A stretch of DNA of 64,000 nt, taken from contig JAECQR010000004.1 of assembly GCA_015999765.1 (NCBI GenBank), positions 1-64,000 on the forward strand, in the 5' to 3' direction. Origin of the DNA: Flavobacteriia bacterium (GTDB lineage: Bacteria; Bacteroidota; Bacteroidia; Flavobacteriales; Weeksellaceae). The translations under genes were made by a program, and so were the position numbers. Of this stretch, positions 38,212-47,748 are shown one piece after another. Every line of letters starts with the position of its first letter. The stretch's first letter is position 1. Below the pieces are notes generated by a model that made no database searches, was not told the origin of the DNA, and saw nothing but the letters and a program-made list of their open reading frames with translations.

Positions 38212-39510
38212 TTACCTGTCTCTAAATATATCCTCATCAGGTTCATCATAATAATTATCCCAAAAAAATTCAACAAAATCAGGAGATTGAATTGTTTTTC
38301 CATTATCAATTTCAATTTCGTCAGTATTGTGAACTCCAATTGGATATTCCCAAATATCAAGAGTTAACAAAGCATCCTCAATGCAATTAGGACATTGCAC
38401 ATAATTCTGAAACTGATAATGATTTTCAGGGCCCATTCCTCTATCAGAAGTCTCAATACAGTCAAAGTACAACTCTAATTCCTCAAATGGGATTTCAACT
38501 TCGCTTCCACAATTTCCACATTCGTAAATTAGATTTTCATAGTTTCTATTATTGATGATTTTTGATATTTCCTTAATTTTAGCATCCGCAAAATCAATTT
38601 CTAATATTTCCTTTGATTTATATATAAATTGAGATTGATCATACATCCAAAACTTTTGATTACTATTATCAATAAATTCTTTGATCAATTCGAATCTTGG
38701 ACTCTCAATTCTGTTTCTAGAATTTTTATAGCACCAATCGATTTTTAGGTCATTACAAATAAAAATAACGCTTTTATTTTGTTCTTTCGAATAAGCTAAA
38801 ATTTGCTTCCAAACTATTAAATCTCCAAATATTTGAGTTCCTTCCTTTTCTTTTAAATCTTTATATCCTGGTGGTATTTCAAATTCGTATCTTAGTTTCC
38901 CTTCAGAAACTATTTCCATTATTTGAGAAAATGAAAATTCATCACCAACTTTAAAATTATTTTCAAATGCTTCTAAAATTATATCATTTTCATTTAAAGA
39001 TTTTATTTCATTTTCTTGTTTTTCAATCTCTTCTTTTAAATCCTTTTCGAATTGTTTAACTCTTTCATCTATTTCTTTTGTAAAATCAATGAATTTATCT
39101 ATTTTTTCTTGTGGTAAAAATGGATGTTTCTCAGGCTTTAGAGTTTCTTTCTTAATCTGTTCAGTGATTCTTAAGATCAGTGATTTTGCAGAAATTAATT
39201 CTTTAAGTTTTTCATCCTTGATAGGCTGATAGCTCTCCTTTATCGGTTTTTCAATTATTCCTTTTCTATTTTTTAGATATTCAAATTGAACGTGATTTGG
39301 AATCCACAATCTTCCGGCTAATTTTGGAAATATTTTACTGAAAATATCTTCTCTAGTTTCTTTAGGATAATAATAAAAATCGATTAAAGCTGAAGTATCG
39401 AAAATTATTAAAGAATTCTCCCATAATTCTTTTTCTCTAACTTCACTTAATTCATATTTTTCGAAACTTTGTCTATTCATAGTGTTTTTTTTTAAGATTA
39501 TGCATAACAT
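38212..39510 (-). CDS. PIN-like nuclease domain protein with C-terminal zinc-ribbon-like segment
   Basis: SLIIFDTSALIDFYYYPKETREDIF N-term; SVIFICNDLKIDWC; C-term YECGNCG...VQCPNC. Confidence 0.68.
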   Translation of the reverse strand: MLCIILKKNTMNRQSFEKYELSEVREKELWENSLIIFDTSALIDFYYYPKETREDIFSKIFPKLAGRLWIPNHVQFEYLKNRKGIIEKPIKESYQPIKDEKLKELISAKSLILRITEQIKKETLKPEKHPFLPQEKIDKFIDFTKEIDERVKQFEKDLKEEIEKQENEIKSLNENDIILEAFENNFKVGDEFSFSQIMEIVSEGKLRYEFEIPPGYKDLKEKEGTQIFGDLIVWKQILAYSKEQNKSVIFICNDLKIDWCYKNSRNRIESPRFELIKEFIDNSNQKFWMYDQSQFIYKSKEILEIDFADAKIKEISKIINNRNYENLIYECGNCGSEVEIPFEELELYFDCIETSDRGMGPENHYQFQNYVQCPNCIEDALLTLDIWEYPIGVHNTDEIEIDNGKTIQSPDFVEFFWDNYYDEPDEDIFRDR

Positions 39511-39725
39511 CCAAATATACGTATTGAACTAATATAGTATATAAGTAATGGTGATATTGTTTTTACTTTTATAATTCCTTGACTAAATTTACTTGTTACC
39601 TTCACTATATTATTTTGGTTACGCTACTGTTTATATTTTATAGTTATGGTTTGTTGACTCACTAAAAGTCTTCTAGATTTTGTGCCCTCATTCCATAATA
39701 TCCTTCAAATTCAGAAATACTTGTA

Positions 39726-40337
39726 TTATTTATTTTCCTTACTTGCCACAAATCCATCTTTAAACCTTAAAAAATCTTCTGCTTTTTTAGGGTTATTTTT
39801 AATCCACAATTGCATTACTTGAGTATTATCACTCAATATTTTAATCTCATTTTCATCGTAGATTTTTCTCCCTTCATCAGCAATTTCATTTAAAATATCT
39901 TGGCGTAGTTCACTTTTTGCCTTGATGCTTTCTTTGTACCAATTGGTTGCGAAATTGATGGAGGTAATAAATACTAAAACTGTAAAGACAAAAACTCCAA
40001 TTCCGATCCAAATAAATTGCTTCTTCCATTTTATATTCTTTCCAAAATCTTCTAAATAATCTTTAGCTTCTCTTGAAAGAACTGTCTCTATATGAGAAGG
40101 AATGTTGGCAATGAATTCGTCTCTTTTGTTTTGCTCTAATTTAAAAAAGACTACAGTCTCATTGTTGATTGAATGTCCTTCTTGCAAACTCATTTGTACA
40201 TCGTTCAACAGCGTCGTAAGGTCTTGGATGGCAAACTGAAGTTTGATATTTTGTTCACTATTTTCCATATTTGATTTGATCACATTTTCTAAAAGTTCCA
40301 TTCCGTTACTTTTAGATTCTTTATTTTCATTTTCCAT
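39726..40337 (-). CDS. Mobilization-associated membrane protein (hypothetical)
   Basis: 203 aa with one TM segment (FIWIGIGVFVFTVLVFITSINFA), directly downstream of the relaxase. Confidence 0.6.
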   Translation of the reverse strand: MENENKESKSNGMELLENVIKSNMENSEQNIKLQFAIQDLTTLLNDVQMSLQEGHSINNETVVFFKLEQNKRDEFIANIPSHIETVLSREAKDYLEDFGKNIKWKKQFIWIGIGVFVFTVLVFITSINFATNWYKESIKAKSELRQDILNEIADEGRKIYDENEIKILSDNTQVMQLWIKNNPKKAEDFLRFKDGFVASKENK

Positions 40338-40358
40338 ATTTAATTTTTAAATTTTTGG

Positions 40359-41510
40359 TCATCTTCTTAATTTTCGCTTCTTTTTCCAGAGTTCATCTTC
40401 GTCCTCAGAAACATAGGTTGGTTGAAGAAAGTCCCCTAATAATCCGCCTGCTATCTCTATTAAGCTTTCATTTGTTTCTGATTTCAGAAGATTACTAGCT
40501 TCATTATTAATATTATTTTGATTCAATGATTTTACCGCATCACCAAGATCAGAATCTATTGCCGACAGAGAGAATCCGACATTTTTCCGAAAAAAGAATC
40601 CGTTTTTCTCTTGACCAATACTATCAACTCTATTTATCCACATATTTTGAATTTTATTTTTTTTTTTGACTTTAAATTCTCCGTCATATTGAATCTTTAC
40701 AGAAAATCCTTTTTGTTGTAGATTTTCCCGAAATTCCTTTAAATTGTCAGCGTGTTTTTGTGCTTCCCTGACCGCTTTTTTCACTTCAAATACAGATTTT
40801 ATTTCAGAAATTTTTAGCTGATTTGAGATTTCAGATAATTTATAACCAGCTTTATAAATTCTTTCTGTCTGAAAATTTTTGTCTTTTTCCATCACAATTC
40901 GCATTCCCGAAATTCCATCTTTGATATTTGAAGACAATTGAACTTCAAAACCTTTTTTCTTCATTTCTGAGATGAGATTATCAAAATTATCTTCTGACCT
41001 AATGGCTTCGGTCAAGCTTTTCAGCATCTCCGCTTTTTTCTGAATTCCAATTTCAACATCGGTTAACAATCCTTTCTCTTTGCAAACTTCTCTGACAGCT
41101 TCACCAAATCTCTTTCCAATATCGTGTGCTTTCACAGTGCACTTCCCCGAAATATCAATTCTGTTGACGACAAAATGAATATGCTTATGTTTCGTACTGT
41201 TGTGAATATCCAATCGGTATTGATTTTTGTTTGTCACTCCAATTTTATCTAAAGCTTTGGTGGCGATTTCTGCGAATTCTTCATCCTTCAATTTTCTACC
41301 AATTTCGTCCGGTTGAGAAATATAACCCGTCAATGCCCATTTCTTCAGTTTAGCATTTCTTTCAGCTACAGTTTTCATTTCGTGAAATTGACCTTCAGCA
41401 GTATCACTTAAAAGATAATTCGAAGCAACCATTTCTGCTGTTCCTTTATCGTTTGCATTGTATTCCAAAGCGATTTTTGTAATGGCTCTTGTGGTTGCAG
41501 AATTATTCAT
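40359..41510 (-). CDS. Relaxase/mobilization nuclease
   Basis: HNSTKHKHIHFVVNRIDISGK HUH-type motif; N-terminal Tyr; preceded by a MobC-like gene. Confidence 0.83.
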   Translation of the reverse strand: MNNSATTRAITKIALEYNANDKGTAEMVASNYLLSDTAEGQFHEMKTVAERNAKLKKWALTGYISQPDEIGRKLKDEEFAEIATKALDKIGVTNKNQYRLDIHNSTKHKHIHFVVNRIDISGKCTVKAHDIGKRFGEAVREVCKEKGLLTDVEIGIQKKAEMLKSLTEAIRSEDNFDNLISEMKKKGFEVQLSSNIKDGISGMRIVMEKDKNFQTERIYKAGYKLSEISNQLKISEIKSVFEVKKAVREAQKHADNLKEFRENLQQKGFSVKIQYDGEFKVKKKNKIQNMWINRVDSIGQEKNGFFFRKNVGFSLSAIDSDLGDAVKSLNQNNINNEASNLLKSETNESLIEIAGGLLGDFLQPTYVSEDEDELWKKKRKLRR

Positions 41511-41952
41511 CTTTCTGCATTTTTGAATATAAATATTGATGAATTAATTCGATCAGATTTTCAATTCTTACTAAAATTTCTTTCTTATTTTCGAAAACAT
41601 TCCATTCCCGATTTCGTAAAAGATTGCTTATTTTTTTGAAATGATTTCCAAATTGTAATAAGATTTCATCAGTTTTAAATTCATTGATTTTTAATTCTTT
41701 TTCCAATAAAACATTTCGGATATAAGTGGATAATTTGATTGGATATTTTTTCTGTTTTTGAATGAGAATTTCATATTCTGAATTGGTCATTCTGATTGAA
41801 ATAACTTTGTCCAATTTTTTATTTTCTTTGGTTTTCAAACCACCTTTTCTGCCTAATTCCTGAAAATATTTTTTTCTCTTTTCCTGAGCAATATTTGCTT
41901 CATTTTCTTTGGCGACTTGATATATAAATTCTTGTAAGAAGTCTTTTTCCAT
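41503..41952 (-). CDS. MobC-like relaxosome protein (RHH-type)
   Basis: KVISIRMTNSEYEILIQKQKKYPIKLSTYIRNVLLEKEL; 8-bp overlap with the relaxase. Confidence 0.72.
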   Translation of the reverse strand: MEKDFLQEFIYQVAKENEANIAQEKRKKYFQELGRKGGLKTKENKKLDKVISIRMTNSEYEILIQKQKKYPIKLSTYIRNVLLEKELKINEFKTDEILLQFGNHFKKISNLLRNREWNVFENKKEILVRIENLIELIHQYLYSKMQKDE

Positions 41953-42014
41953 TGTGTATATTTTAGTGTGTTTTAAAACATTTCTGACGATAGGAAGAAA
42001 TCAAAAATCCCAAT

Positions 42015-42044
42015 TTTACAATCAGCGGGTACGCTTATTGTAAA
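42015..42044. promoter_or_regulatory. Candidate oriT inverted repeat
   Basis: TTTACAAT-c-AGCG-GGTA-CGCT-t-ATTGTAAA, in the intergenic region immediately upstream of mobC/relaxase. Confidence 0.5.
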
Positions 42045-42099
42045 CTTTGGGTACTTTTTGCACTAACATACCACCATAATTTACCTGTGTTTATTTTAC

Positions 42100-42978
42100 T
42101 CACCTTCTCCTTTGTTTCACTTGTCTTTCAAGTGATTTATTTTTGTGAATCATCCAATCATTTAAGTCTTTAAAATCTGAATATAAAATCCGACAATCTT
42201 CTGCGTTTTCATTTTCATTTCTAATAATTTCAACCGCACGATTTCCGGCTTCGTCATTGTCAAAATAAAGCTCAATATTTTCATAACAATCAAGTGATTT
42301 TTTAATGTTTGAAATCATCGAAACGGAATTCAAAATGAGGTAATCGGCAGGCTCTTTTTCTAAAAAATCATCTAAACTTTTAAAAGAAAGAAAATCGAAA
42401 AACCCTTCGAACACCCGGAGCGATTCTGATCCATTTTTTATGGTAGAAACATCTTTTTTGCCCAAACAAATTTTTGAATATTTATTGCGGATTTCATAAC
42501 CATTAGAATCGTTCTTAAAACCAATTCCGAAATACTTTTTATCTTTCATCCGATAATGAATTTCGTTTAAGAACTGAGTTTGGTTTCCAACTTTTCTTTC
42601 TCTTAAATATTCCAAAAGTGCAGGATGCTGGATTTCATTAACGTCAAGTATATCATAATTTTTACTCGGGTATTCGACCTTCTGATTAGGAATATTTTGA
42701 TTTTGAAAAGAAGAAAAGTTCTGGTTTTCTGCCCAAATTAAAACTCCATTTACCGAAGTATTCAGATACTTCTTCATAAAGTCAGTATTGTTTCCACCGA
42801 TTCCTTCTGAAAATAAGTACCACTTGTTTAGACTTTTATTGATTTTAAAAGAGGCTTGGGATTCGCTGGCAAATGGGTTGAGATACCAAGCTTCTTTTTC
42901 ATTTTGTTTCGTTGGAAGGTGTCCGAGAGAAAGGAGGACTTCTTCCAACGGGATTGTATTAAATTGTTTGCAATTCAT
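42100..42978 (-). CDS. DNA primase-like protein (CHC2-like/TOPRIM)
   Basis: WYLFSEGIGGNNTDF; TOPRIM FEGFFDFLSF and ELYFDNDEAGNRAVEII. Confidence 0.78.
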   Translation of the reverse strand: MNCKQFNTIPLEEVLLSLGHLPTKQNEKEAWYLNPFASESQASFKINKSLNKWYLFSEGIGGNNTDFMKKYLNTSVNGVLIWAENQNFSSFQNQNIPNQKVEYPSKNYDILDVNEIQHPALLEYLRERKVGNQTQFLNEIHYRMKDKKYFGIGFKNDSNGYEIRNKYSKICLGKKDVSTIKNGSESLRVFEGFFDFLSFKSLDDFLEKEPADYLILNSVSMISNIKKSLDCYENIELYFDNDEAGNRAVEIIRNENENAEDCRILYSDFKDLNDWMIHKNKSLERQVKQRRR

Positions 42979-43013
42979 AGCTGTAAATTTTCCGTGTTTT
43001 AAGTGAGAAATTT

Positions 43014-43167
43014 TTTGTTGAATTGTTGAGAAAACCTTGTAACTTATTGATTTAATAATATTTAATTACTCAACAAATGCTCAACAATTCAACAAACTAG
43101 ATTTTTTCCGCTCAACAAACATTCAACAAAAAGTTGGGTTTAAAAGTTTGTTGAGTATTTTGTTGAG
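43014..43167. repeat. Cluster of CTCAACAAA-type iteron-like repeats, including a 17-bp perfect inverted repeat
   Basis: TTTGTTGAATTGTTGAG (43014-43030) / CTCAACAATTCAACAAA (43080-43096), plus copies at 43069, 43111, 43122, 43147, 43158. Confidence 0.8.
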
Positions 43168-43199
43168 TTTGAAGTGTTTGATTTTCTATTCATTATCAA

Positions 43200-44429
43200 T
43201 CAATTCAACATTTCAACACGTTTATTAAGAATAAAAATTTTTTTTATGGTGAAATAGCGACCAACTGAATTGTTTTGGTAAAATATTCCTGCAAAATCAA
43301 GGTCGTATCTGATGTAAGTCAAACCATTATTTTGTGGATTCAATTTCCAAGTTTCCTTTAAAAGATTTCGGATATCATTTCTTGTCCAGTAAGTTGGGCG
43401 AAACATTCTATTCATCATATTCAGCAAGTCTTGCGGAACAACATTGATTTCTTCATCATTGTTGCTTTCAAAAAACTCGTACAATAATTCGATGATTTTC
43501 GATTCTAACTTATTATTATTTTTGAAAACCAATTTTTGAAGTGCTTTCGTTTTGATTTCATCTGCTGAAAACCACATTCTTGTTTTCTTCTCCGTCGAAA
43601 ATGGTCTTTCAATTAAAAACCGAAGAAAATAAGGGATTTCGGAAATGAGGTTATTCAAAAACTCAGTATTTTCCGTTTTGATCGGATTGATTTTCAGAAT
43701 CCAAAATCGGATTTCGTTTTCATCGATTTGAATAAAATTCTCTTCGTTATTGGAACACAAAATAAACTTGGCAAAAAAATCGATTTCTTCTCTGTCTTTA
43801 CCTTTGGCTTCAAGTTTATCTTTATTAGTTGTCGATAGATATTTCAATCTTTCTGTAATTTCTTTTTTGTCGAAAAAAACTTCATCGATTGCTACCAACA
43901 ACATTGCTGCCCAATCGGAATTGAATTGACTTCCAAATGAATCTCCTTTGATGTAAGTCATATTCAATCCGAAAATCTCCCTCAACCATTTGATAAATGT
44001 TGATTTTCCGGTAGCTCGTTCTTTGGACACCAAACATAAAATCGGTAGAATTTGCGTTGGAAATTGTAAGAGAATTTTTAAATAATCCAGACCCATTTCC
44101 AGTTGTTCACCGAAAATGTGCGCTACAAAATTCAAAGAAACTGGAATATTATATTTTAAATTTTCATTTTCGGATGAAGGAGCAAATGGAATTTCATTGT
44201 AAATATTATAGAAACCTTGAACGATTTGTTGATAATTTAGATGTTCCGGAATACAACAGAAACCGTCAAATTTTGGCACAGTTGAAACATACGTTTTTCC
44301 GTGATCGCTAACGATTGTTTCTCGATTCCATCGAACCAAAACAGAAGTTTTATCTCCCGAAATTAGTGGCTTTTCTATTACTTTATAATAGGTTGTTCCA
44401 ACTCGGATGTAGGGGATTTTTTGGCTCAT
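43200..44429 (-). CDS. SF3-like primase-helicase
   Basis: LVSKERATGKSTFIKWL Walker A, MLLVAIDEVFF Walker B, FILCSNNEENFIQIDENEIRFW. Confidence 0.78.
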   Translation of the reverse strand: MSQKIPYIRVGTTYYKVIEKPLISGDKTSVLVRWNRETIVSDHGKTYVSTVPKFDGFCCIPEHLNYQQIVQGFYNIYNEIPFAPSSENENLKYNIPVSLNFVAHIFGEQLEMGLDYLKILLQFPTQILPILCLVSKERATGKSTFIKWLREIFGLNMTYIKGDSFGSQFNSDWAAMLLVAIDEVFFDKKEITERLKYLSTTNKDKLEAKGKDREEIDFFAKFILCSNNEENFIQIDENEIRFWILKINPIKTENTEFLNNLISEIPYFLRFLIERPFSTEKKTRMWFSADEIKTKALQKLVFKNNNKLESKIIELLYEFFESNNDEEINVVPQDLLNMMNRMFRPTYWTRNDIRNLLKETWKLNPQNNGLTYIRYDLDFAGIFYQNNSVGRYFTIKKIFILNKRVEMLN

Positions 44430-44803
44430 CTTTGTAGATTTTGGTTAGAATCTACATTTGCCTTTCTTGAATTTTTTCTAAAATTGGCTTCCGCTTCAGA
44501 TTGGATTTCTTGTAGGGTTTTCTTCTTTCCTTTAGAAATCCAATCCAATAATTCGTCTTCAAAGAAGTAAAGTTTTTTGCCATTTTTATAACAAGGAATC
44601 AATCTTTTCCGCACTAGAGTATAAACAGTAGGTTTTGCCTTACCTATAATTTGGCAAGCCTCTGCAATATCAATCGGAATTCTTTTTACGGGAATTATCG
44701 GAGCTTCTTTCCTTTCTACCAGAAATTTAATTTCGGCTATTTCGCTAACCAGATGCGCAACTGCTCTTGGCAGATTTTCAAATGAAATGTCATTGCTATC
44801 CAT
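44426..44803 (-). CDS. Helix-turn-helix (excisionase-like) protein
   Basis: IDIAEACQIIGKAKPTVYTLVRKRLIPCYKNGKKLYFFEDELLDWI. Confidence 0.75.
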   Translation of the reverse strand: MDSNDISFENLPRAVAHLVSEIAEIKFLVERKEAPIIPVKRIPIDIAEACQIIGKAKPTVYTLVRKRLIPCYKNGKKLYFFEDELLDWISKGKKKTLQEIQSEAEANFRKNSRKANVDSNQNLQR

Positions 44804-44915
44804 AACTATTGTTTTTGATTGTTATGGTGCAAAGAAAAAAAGTGATTCCTCTGTGATCGCTATAAACACGCAATCACAGAGGAATCACTAAACATACACT
44901 TCATTTTGTGATTTT

Positions 44916-45707
44916 TTATGTTTTTTGGTAGCCGGTCAAGTCTTCCTGAATTTTGATATTACCTTTTTGAGGCTCATCTTTCAAATGTGACTTGATACTA
45001 TCTAAATCAATATCATCAAGCGAAACAAATACACTTTTTAATAATTTTGAAATTTCTTCCTGTTTTATTGGTCTAAAATAATTCCAAATATTCCAACCGA
45101 AATGATAAAGATCTAGATTAGATAATTCTTTGGTATGGACAGAAATACCGTTAGGAATCTCTTCTTTTTTTGAGTAAAAACTTACGGCATTACAGAGTGC
45201 ATCAAGATCTTCATCTGTTACATATAATGCAAATTGATTCCTGGTGTAATCAAGAGCGATTTGTAGTTTTACACTTTCATTCTGTTGCTTTTGCTGGAGT
45301 TGAGTTTTTCTTATAGATTCTAGATTTACGGATTCAGTAGTTTGATTCACAATATTTTCCTCTGAATTTTCGACTAAATAGAGTGGTGTATTTTCATCAA
45401 TTATTTGCTTTTGCTTCTCCCCTACATTCTCAGGATTTTCAGATGGAATAAAATCTTCAATAGAATTTTCGGAACTGCCTTTTTTAGGAAAAATCTTTCT
45501 GAATAAGACAATTATACCATCTAGAAATAAAATAATAAGTGCATAAAATAATATACTTAATGCCGTGATTGACCAAAATACAATATTTGCGGTATATTCG
45601 TCACCACCTTTTCCAAGAAAAGAAATTCTTGCTAATGTTCCCCCTACTACACATACTAGTAGAACGGAAAGGTAGATGACAATATATTCGAAATATTTCA
45701 AGTGCAT
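44916..45707 (-). CDS. Hypothetical membrane protein of the mobile element
   Basis: Two N-terminal TM segments, soluble C-terminus. Confidence 0.6.
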   Translation of the reverse strand: MHLKYFEYIVIYLSVLLVCVVGGTLARISFLGKGGDEYTANIVFWSITALSILFYALIILFLDGIIVLFRKIFPKKGSSENSIEDFIPSENPENVGEKQKQIIDENTPLYLVENSEENIVNQTTESVNLESIRKTQLQQKQQNESVKLQIALDYTRNQFALYVTDEDLDALCNAVSFYSKKEEIPNGISVHTKELSNLDLYHFGWNIWNYFRPIKQEEISKLLKSVFVSLDDIDLDSIKSHLKDEPQKGNIKIQEDLTGYQKT

Positions 45708-45709
45708 TT

Positions 45710-46951
45710 TTATAAGTTTTTTAATTGAATAGCTGTAGAAGCTTTATTTTTCTTTTCATCCACAACCTTTGCATAAACCTGCGTAGTTTTTACATTCGTA
45801 TGACCTAGCATTTTACTCACTGTGTAAATATCAGTCCCGCTCGAAAGTTGCAGCGTTGCAAAAGTATGTCTGAAATTGTGAAAAGTTATTTTTTTGCTAA
45901 TTCCTGCACTTTCAATCCATTTTTTAAGTGGTCGAGAAATCCAAGCTGGATTCGTCAAATCTTTAAAAATCAAATCAGTTGGAAGACCTGCTTCACCACA
46001 AAGTTGTAATGCTTGTTTAGACATCGGCATATATTCCACACCTTTTGTCTTTTTTTGAGTGAAGTTTATTCTGGCTTGATCGTTTTCAATATTGATTTCA
46101 TTCCACGTCAATTTTTGAATATCGGAATGTCGTAAACCTGTCAATGCCGAAAATAGCGCTGCACGTTTTAGAACATCAAGATCGCAAGGCGTTTCAACTA
46201 AAGTATTAAGTTCATCAAGTGTTAAATATTCTCGTCTTGATTCTGCGTGCGGAATCGCTTTAATTTTAGCAGAAATATCAGTCGTAAAATATCCATCAAT
46301 AAAAGCTTGTTTTAATGCAGCTTTGAATACAGAAAAATAAGTTGAAGCCGTATTTTGAGAAATAATCTCTTCCTTGTTACTACCACTTTTCGCAGTCAAC
46401 AAATATGATTTAAAGTGTTCACAGAATTTTGTGTTGATCTGCGAAAACATAATTTTTTCGCCTCCAAAATCTTTTAGAAATTCTATCGAGCGATACCAAT
46501 TTATTTGAATAGATTCGGAATTGTTTTTATGTCTTTTATTAACCAGCAAATCAAAATATCGCACAAAATTCTCCTGCGATTTTTCTTTTTGTTCTACTTG
46601 AATTTTGTCGAGTTCGCTGTAAAGTTCAATATTGTCATATTCTCTCTGACGTAATTTACGCATGGAATCTGCATAGAACATTGTCTCGCGGTCGTTTTCG
46701 CTTTTGCAAACGATTATACCATTGTCATCTCTTTTAGGTTTATATGAAACGGATTCTTGGGTTGTTCTTGCAGGTCTTTTCTTATCAAAATCTACGGTTG
46801 TGACGCTTCTGTTCAAATATTCCCGGATTCTTTGAACTTTATCTTTACCAGGAATCATCACAGGATAACTTTCCAAATAAATAAACCATTCTTTTCGGAA
46901 TTCGGATTTTCGCAATCGTACGGTAACTTTGGTTTTTAATAACTCTTTCAT
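45710..46951 (-). CDS. Tyrosine recombinase/integrase
   Basis: ALTGLRHSDIQKLTW (R), HNFRHTFATLQLSSG (HxxR), LGHTNVKTTQVYAKV (Y). Confidence 0.93.
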   Translation of the reverse strand: MKELLKTKVTVRLRKSEFRKEWFIYLESYPVMIPGKDKVQRIREYLNRSVTTVDFDKKRPARTTQESVSYKPKRDDNGIIVCKSENDRETMFYADSMRKLRQREYDNIELYSELDKIQVEQKEKSQENFVRYFDLLVNKRHKNNSESIQINWYRSIEFLKDFGGEKIMFSQINTKFCEHFKSYLLTAKSGSNKEEIISQNTASTYFSVFKAALKQAFIDGYFTTDISAKIKAIPHAESRREYLTLDELNTLVETPCDLDVLKRAALFSALTGLRHSDIQKLTWNEINIENDQARINFTQKKTKGVEYMPMSKQALQLCGEAGLPTDLIFKDLTNPAWISRPLKKWIESAGISKKITFHNFRHTFATLQLSSGTDIYTVSKMLGHTNVKTTQVYAKVVDEKKNKASTAIQLKNL

Positions 46952-47517
46952 TTTCCGTCAAAAATTTTATCAATTAAATTTTTAGGAACATACACGAAAC
47001 TTCCAACTTTTTTTGTCGGAATTTTGTTTCTTTTAATTAGGTTTGTTACAGTTCCTGGATCAGCGTGGAATTTTGAACTAATTTCGGAAATTGTATAACA
47101 ATTACCAACTTCGAAATTGGGTTTCTCAGGTTTTTCTTTAGATTTATCTGGTATTTCAACTGTTGTAAACATTTTTTCTATATCTACTTTGCTTACACGA
47201 GTAAGTCGCTCTCCTAAATTGATTGAAGGTATTTTTTTATTTTTAATTAATCTATGAATCGTATTTTTTGAAATTCCAAAAAGCATTTCCGCTTCGCTCA
47301 CAGATATATAAGGTCGTGTTTGCAATTCAGCAATTTTAGAAACTGAGTTTTCTAACAGTGTTTTTTTCGCCTCGATTTCTTTTGCCAACTGTTTTTGCCG
47401 TTTTCCCAATTTTTCAGAGCAATACTTACTGCAAAATCTGGTGGCAACTGTTTTTGCTTCAAATGGCTTCTCACAAAATTCACAAAGTTTTGGTATTTTA
47501 AGATTACTGAAGCCCAT
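46948..47517 (-). CDS. Zinc-finger/tandem-HTH excisionase-like protein
   Basis: CEFCEKPFEAKTVATRFCSKYC then two HTH_17-like motifs; 4-bp overlap with integrase. Confidence 0.72.
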   Translation of the reverse strand: MGFSNLKIPKLCEFCEKPFEAKTVATRFCSKYCSEKLGKRQKQLAKEIEAKKTLLENSVSKIAELQTRPYISVSEAEMLFGISKNTIHRLIKNKKIPSINLGERLTRVSKVDIEKMFTTVEIPDKSKEKPEKPNFEVGNCYTISEISSKFHADPGTVTNLIKRNKIPTKKVGSFVYVPKNLIDKIFDGK

Positions 47518-47673
47518 AATTCATTTATTTTTAAAATTAAAAATACACATTAGTATATTTAAGACATAATAAGAACCACATTGTCCGTTATTAAGATGCG
47601 GTACAAATAAGATACAAAAATACAATAAAAATCGATTAAAATCAACTATTATTGAAAAATGTAAAAATAAAAA

Positions 47674-47706
47674 AAATCACCATAAACATTACGTTTACAG
47701 CGATTT
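47674..47706 (-). terminator. dnaK terminator rebuilt at the right element junction
   Basis: Minus-strand RNA AAATCGCTGTAAAC-GTAAT-GTTTATGGTGATTT pairs over 14 bp with 3 G:U wobbles, then a T-run. Confidence 0.72.
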
Positions 47707-47748
47707 ACTAATTAATTTCAATCGATATTAATCGATGATAATTGCTAC

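Larger units (their letters stand above)
16505..47702. mobile_element. Integrative mobilizable element/genomic island inserted at the dnaK terminator
   Basis: 20-bp direct repeat TAAACATTAC(A/G)TTTACAGCG at 16505-16524 and 47683-47702; tyrosine recombinase beside the right end; relaxase, MobC, primase and helicase inside. Confidence 0.85.

Noticed and set aside
16505-47702. Self-transmissible ICE
   Set aside because: Relaxase and MobC are present, but no VirB/TraG-like coupling or secretion genes were recognised; called a mobilizable element instead.
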